The position numbers and the translations under genes are program-made. The notes beneath the pieces were generated by a model. It was not told the DNA's origin. It ran no database searches and saw only the letters and a list, made by a program, of their open reading frames with translations. A stretch of DNA of 64,000 bases from contig NZ_SAVA01000004.1 in the NCBI RefSeq assembly GCF_004022465.1, forward strand, positions 310,001 to 374,000, written 5' to 3'. Shown piece after piece: positions 61,113 to 64,000 of this stretch (within the stretch, counting starts at the first letter, position 1; each line of letters starts with the position of its first letter). This DNA comes from Rhodobacter huangdaonensis (GTDB taxonomy: Bacteria > Pseudomonadota > Alphaproteobacteria > Rhodobacterales > Rhodobacteraceae).

Positions 61113-62845
61113 GCCACACCTCCGGGGCCGGACTTGCGGGTGATTTCGTTCGCGTTCTGCACCATCGCGCGCAGCACCTCCTCGCGCGGGCCGAAGGCGC
61201 GGCGCAGCCCGCCCTCGAGCATCAGGAGCGTGTCGCATTCCGCGATCGCCGCCGGCCGGTGCGCCATGATCAGCACCGCGCCGCCGGCGGCCTTCATGCT
61301 GCGCACCGCGGTGTTCAGCGCGAGGCTGCCCTCGTTGTCGAGGTTCGAGTTCGGCTCGTCGAGGATGAGCAGCACCGGGTGGCCGTAAAGCGCACGGGCG
61401 AGGCCGATGCGCTGGATCTGCCCGCCCGAGAGCCGGCCGCCGGCCTGATCGACGCGGGTGTCGTAGCCCTCGGGCAGGTCGAGGATCATCTGATGCGCCG
61501 CGGCGCGCCTGGCCGCCTCGACCACCTGTGCGGGGTCGGGGCGGGGCGACAGGCGGGCGATGTTCTCGGCGATCGTGCCGTCGAACAGCGTCACCCGCTG
61601 CGGCAGGTAGCCGATCAGCCCGCCGAGCACGTCGGGGTCGTATTGCTCGAGCGTGGCGCCATCGAGCCGGATCCAGCCGCCCGCCGGCCGCCACACCCCG
61701 CACAGCGCGCGGGCAAGTGTCGACTTGCCGGCGCCCGAGGGGCCGATCACCCCCATGGCCTGACCGGGTTCGAGCCGGAACGAGACCATGCGCAGCGTCG
61801 CGGCGGAATGGCCGGGCGGCACCACGGTGAGGTTGTTCGCCTCGAGCACGGCGCGCGGCCGCGGCAGCGGGGTGCGCAGGGTCTCGGCCGGGACCGAGCT
61901 GAGCAGCACCATCAGCCGGCCCCAGCCTTCGCGGGCGCGGGCGACGACCGACCAGCCGGTCACCGCCTGCTCGACCGGGGCGAGGGCGCGGCCCATCAGG
62001 ATCGAGCCCGCGATCATCGCCCCCGCGGTCATCTCGCCGCGCAGCACGACGAAGGCGCCAAGCGCCAGCATCGCCGATTGCAGGAAGACGCGGAAGGTGC
62101 GGGTGAAGGTGGCAAAGCCGCCGCCGATGTCGGTGGCGCGCAGCGCGGCCTCTTCGGCGTGTGTGCGCGCCGCCTTCCAGCGCAGGAAGGAGGCGCGGCG
62201 CATGCCGAGCGCCTGCAACAGCTCTGATTCGTCGCGCAGATGGTCCGAGAGCCGGTCCGAGGCGATATGGGCGCCGGTCGCCTGCATCAGCGGCTGCATG
62301 GTCATCGACTGGTTGAGCAGGGTGACCGCGACCAGCAGCGCGCCGCCCGCAAGCGCGAGGAAGCCGAGCCAGGGATGGAAGAAGAAGATCGCGGCGAAGA
62401 AGATCGGCGACCAGGGCAGGTCGAAGAGGGCAAGGAACACCGGCGCCGAGAGCAGCTTGTGCACCGCGTCGAGGTCGCGCAGCGACGAGACCGCCACCGG
62501 GTCGTTCGGCGCGACCGCGTGGCGGCGCAGCGCCGCATCGAAGACCCGCGCCTCGAGCCGGGCCTGAAACTGCGCGCCGACCCGCGCCATGACGCGCGCG
62601 CGGACGTAATCAAGCACGCCCATCATCGCGAACAGGAAGACGACGAGGAGAAAGAGCGCGGTCAGCGTCTCGACCGAATGGGCGCCGAGGACGCGGTCAT
62701 AGACCTGCAGCATGAACAGCGGCCCGGTCAGCATCAGCAGGTTGACGAAGGCCGAGAACAGGCCGACGGACCAGATCAGCGCGTTGCTTTCCGCCCGTGC
62801 GCCGCGCAGCTCTGCCCGGCCCTTCGCGAGTTCGTCGCGTTTCAT
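61109..62845 (-). CDS. Type I secretion ABC transporter (PrtD-like)
   Basis: A 578-aa ABC half-transporter with an N-terminal membrane domain (about 20-310; LIWSVGLFSAFVNLLMLTGPLFMLQVYDRVL) and a C-terminal ATPase: Walker A VIGPSGAGKST, signature RLSGGQIQRIGLARAL, Walker B LLILDEPNSNLD. No C39 peptidase precedes it, as in PrtD. It would export an RTX-type protein with a C-terminal signal; no such substrate is adjacent, though an RTX-tail-like gene lies at 1.6 kb. GGAGGGGG precedes ATG 62845. Confidence 0.93.
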   Translation of the reverse strand: MKRDELAKGRAELRGARAESNALIWSVGLFSAFVNLLMLTGPLFMLQVYDRVLGAHSVETLTALFLLVVFLFAMMGVLDYVRARVMARVGAQFQARLEARVFDAALRRHAVAPNDPVAVSSLRDLDAVHKLLSAPVFLALFDLPWSPIFFAAIFFFHPWLGFLALAGGALLVAVTLLNQSMTMQPLMQATGAHIASDRLSDHLRDESELLQALGMRRASFLRWKAARTHAEEAALRATDIGGGFATFTRTFRVFLQSAMLALGAFVVLRGEMTAGAMIAGSILMGRALAPVEQAVTGWSVVARAREGWGRLMVLLSSVPAETLRTPLPRPRAVLEANNLTVVPPGHSAATLRMVSFRLEPGQAMGVIGPSGAGKSTLARALCGVWRPAGGWIRLDGATLEQYDPDVLGGLIGYLPQRVTLFDGTIAENIARLSPRPDPAQVVEAARRAAAHQMILDLPEGYDTRVDQAGGRLSGGQIQRIGLARALYGHPVLLILDEPNSNLDNEGSLALNTAVRSMKAAGGAVLIMAHRPAAIAECDTLLMLEGGLRRAFGPREEVLRAMVQNANEITRKSGPGGVA

Positions 62846-63069
62846 CAGGATCCCCCTCCGGACATTCGGGGGCGCCCCCGAATCGGCGTTTCCCCGCCAC
62901 AGTTCATTCAAATCGAGCCAGGTTTCCCGCTCGTGAACAGAAAAGCCGTTTCGGCGCCTTGTCTCAGCGATGCCACAACCTTAATTCTTGCCCCGTGGTT
63001 TACCCTTAAACGCGGCTGCGAGTCACCCTGGTTCGCTGCCGTCAGAGGGGAACGGAACGGGAGAACGGG

Positions 63070-63816
63070 ATGGCCAGAGCACTTGGCGGCGCCGCTGTGG
63101 TGGTGCTCGCACTCGTCGGCTGCGCCGCGCAGAGCGAGTCGCCGACCGGGATCAACGATCCCTATGAAAAGACCAACCGGCAGATGCATGCCTTCAACAA
63201 GGGCGTCGACGAGGCGCTGTTCAAGGCCCGCCCGGGGCAGCCGCGCACGGTCGACAACGGTTTCGTGCGTTCGGTGTCGAACGTGGGCTCGAACCTCGGC
63301 CTGCCGGGCAAGGTGGTGAACTCGCTGCTGCAGGGGCGCCCGGAACCGGCGGTGAAGAACACCTTCCGCTTCCTGATCAATTCGACGATCGGGCTGGGCG
63401 GTGTCTTCGATCCGGCGGGCTCGTCCTTCTCGCTGCCCGAGACCGACACCGATTTCGGCGAGACGCTTGCGGTGTGGGGGGTGCGCGAGGGCGCCTATGT
63501 CGAACTGCCGGTCTTCGGCCCCTCGACCGAACGCGATGCGGTCGGCACCGTGGTCGACATCGCGATGAACCCGGTGGGGCAGGTGCTGAAAGGCGCCGAT
63601 GCCGCCGCCGCCAGCACGGCGCGCGTCGCCGGCAAGGTGGCAGACCGCAAGATCCACGGCGATATCGTCGAATCCATCCTTTACGACAGTGCGGACAGCT
63701 ACGCGCAGGCCCGCCTCCTCTATCTGCAGAACCGGCGTTACCAGTTGTCCGGACAGGAGTATAACGATGCCCAGGCATGGGATCCCTATGCTGACCCTTA
63801 CCAGCAGCAGCAATGA
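63070..63816 (+). CDS. mlaA: MlaA/VacJ outer-membrane lipoprotein
   Basis: A 248-aa lipoprotein with signal ALGGAAVVVLALVGCAAQ (lipid Cys18). The family block reads NDPYEKTNRQMHAFNKGVDEALFKARPGQ, then SNVGSNLGLPGKVVNSLLQGRP and GLGGVFDPAGSSFSLPETDTDFGETLAVWGVREGAYVELPVFGPST. It takes misplaced phospholipids from the outer membrane and hands them to MlaC. The tail is Gln/Tyr-rich (YADPYQQQQ). mlaC overlaps its 3' end. Confidence 0.94.
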   Translation: MARALGGAAVVVLALVGCAAQSESPTGINDPYEKTNRQMHAFNKGVDEALFKARPGQPRTVDNGFVRSVSNVGSNLGLPGKVVNSLLQGRPEPAVKNTFRFLINSTIGLGGVFDPAGSSFSLPETDTDFGETLAVWGVREGAYVELPVFGPSTERDAVGTVVDIAMNPVGQVLKGADAAAASTARVAGKVADRKIHGDIVESILYDSADSYAQARLLYLQNRRYQLSGQEYNDAQAWDPYADPYQQQQ

Positions 63817-64000
63817 ACGCGGCCTGAGCCGGGCAGGGGGGCGCCGCGCCTTCCTGCGCGGTGGCGCCGCACTGGCGGCGGCCGTCATGCTGCCCGGCGC
63901 GGCTTTCGCGCTGAACGACACCCAGGCCCGTGCGCTGATCGGCAAGGCCGTCGACGACGTGAATTCGGCCATCGATTCGGGCAAGTCCGGGCCGGCGCTT
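63767..64000 (+). CDS. mlaC: MlaC phospholipid-binding protein (5' part only)
   Basis: Runs off the right end of the window; 78 codons are visible. The ATG at 63767 has AGGAG seven bases before it, inside the mlaA coding region, so the genes overlap by 50 bases. The N-terminus carries a Tat-type signal (GRRAFLRGGAALAAAVMLPG, then AAFA), followed by the family opening LNDTQARALIGKAVDDVNSAI. As the periplasmic carrier it would shuttle lipids between MlaA and the MlaFEDB complex. A shorter start at 63788 is possible. Confidence 0.85.
   Translation, partial: MPRHGIPMLTLTSSSNERGLSRAGGRRAFLRGGAALAAAVMLPGAAFALNDTQARALIGKAVDDVNSAIDSGKSGPAL

Noticed and set aside
62962..62990. TTGTCT-N17-TAATTC as a promoter for mlaA
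   Set aside because: The -10 half matches the consensus at only two positions, too weak to list.

Overview
The window is a G+C-rich chromosomal segment from an alphaproteobacterium of the Rhodobacteraceae/Paracoccaceae (Rhodobacter-like). The basis is the gene order truB-rpsO-pnp, the zinc-free form of ribosomal protein L36, an RsbV/RsbW-like pair resembling R. capsulatus RbaV/RbaW, a DinB with an N-terminal zinc ribbon, and the style of the proteins throughout. No plasmid, phage, insertion sequence, rRNA or CRISPR was seen. Genes are tightly packed and no gene-free stretch exceeds 300 bases. One tRNA (Val, GAC) is present.

Layout. 0-5.4 kb: truB, a DUF1643 gene, an RTX-tail-like protein, rpsO, a low-G+C GNAT gene inserted between rpsO and pnp, then pnp. 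5.4-8.3 kb: a three-gene surface-glycan operon (Stealth phosphotransferase plus two glycosyltransferases). 8.3-16.1 kb: 1-Cys peroxiredoxin, aldehyde dehydrogenase, exonuclease III, a CnoX-like chaperone-redoxin operon, a UbiH-type hydroxylase and an amidase. 16.2-25.4 kb: aminotransferase, ftsK, lolA, a lipoprotein transglycosylase, hspQ, a partner-switching pair, and an SPFH/NfeD membrane cluster with three very small membrane proteins. 25.4-31.7 kb: pyrF, clpB, dinB, an N-formylglutamate amidohydrolase, tRNA-Val and rpmJ.

31.9-43.5 kb holds a large leftward operon: acyl-CoA synthetase, LivG, LivH, a 59-aa membrane protein, LivM, a binding protein, LivF and a PaaK-like ligase. It is divergent from a hybrid sensor kinase and an OmpR-type regulator that probably control it. 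This looks like an uptake-plus-CoA-activation system for an organic acid.

45.1-54.6 kb is the strongest candidate for an undescribed system. A RidA-LysE(-RluA) arm faces a seven-gene co-directional operon: an NMT1-type ABC transporter, a CodA-like deaminase, an FAD oxidoreductase, two tandem flavodoxin-fold reductases and a creatininase-family hydrolase. A perfect 20-bp palindrome lies between the two arms. I infer import, deamination, redox conversion and ring opening of an unknown N-heterocycle.

54.7-64 kb: def, a catalytically degraded deformylase paralogue and fmt; a PatB/MalY lyase; an MltB-type transglycosylase; a PrtD/PrtE type I secretion pair; and mlaA with the start of mlaC.

A family of palindromic intergenic repeats (five copies, two main sequence types and one half element) is scattered at gene 3' ends. 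Several intercistronic stem-loops punctuate the liv-type operon.
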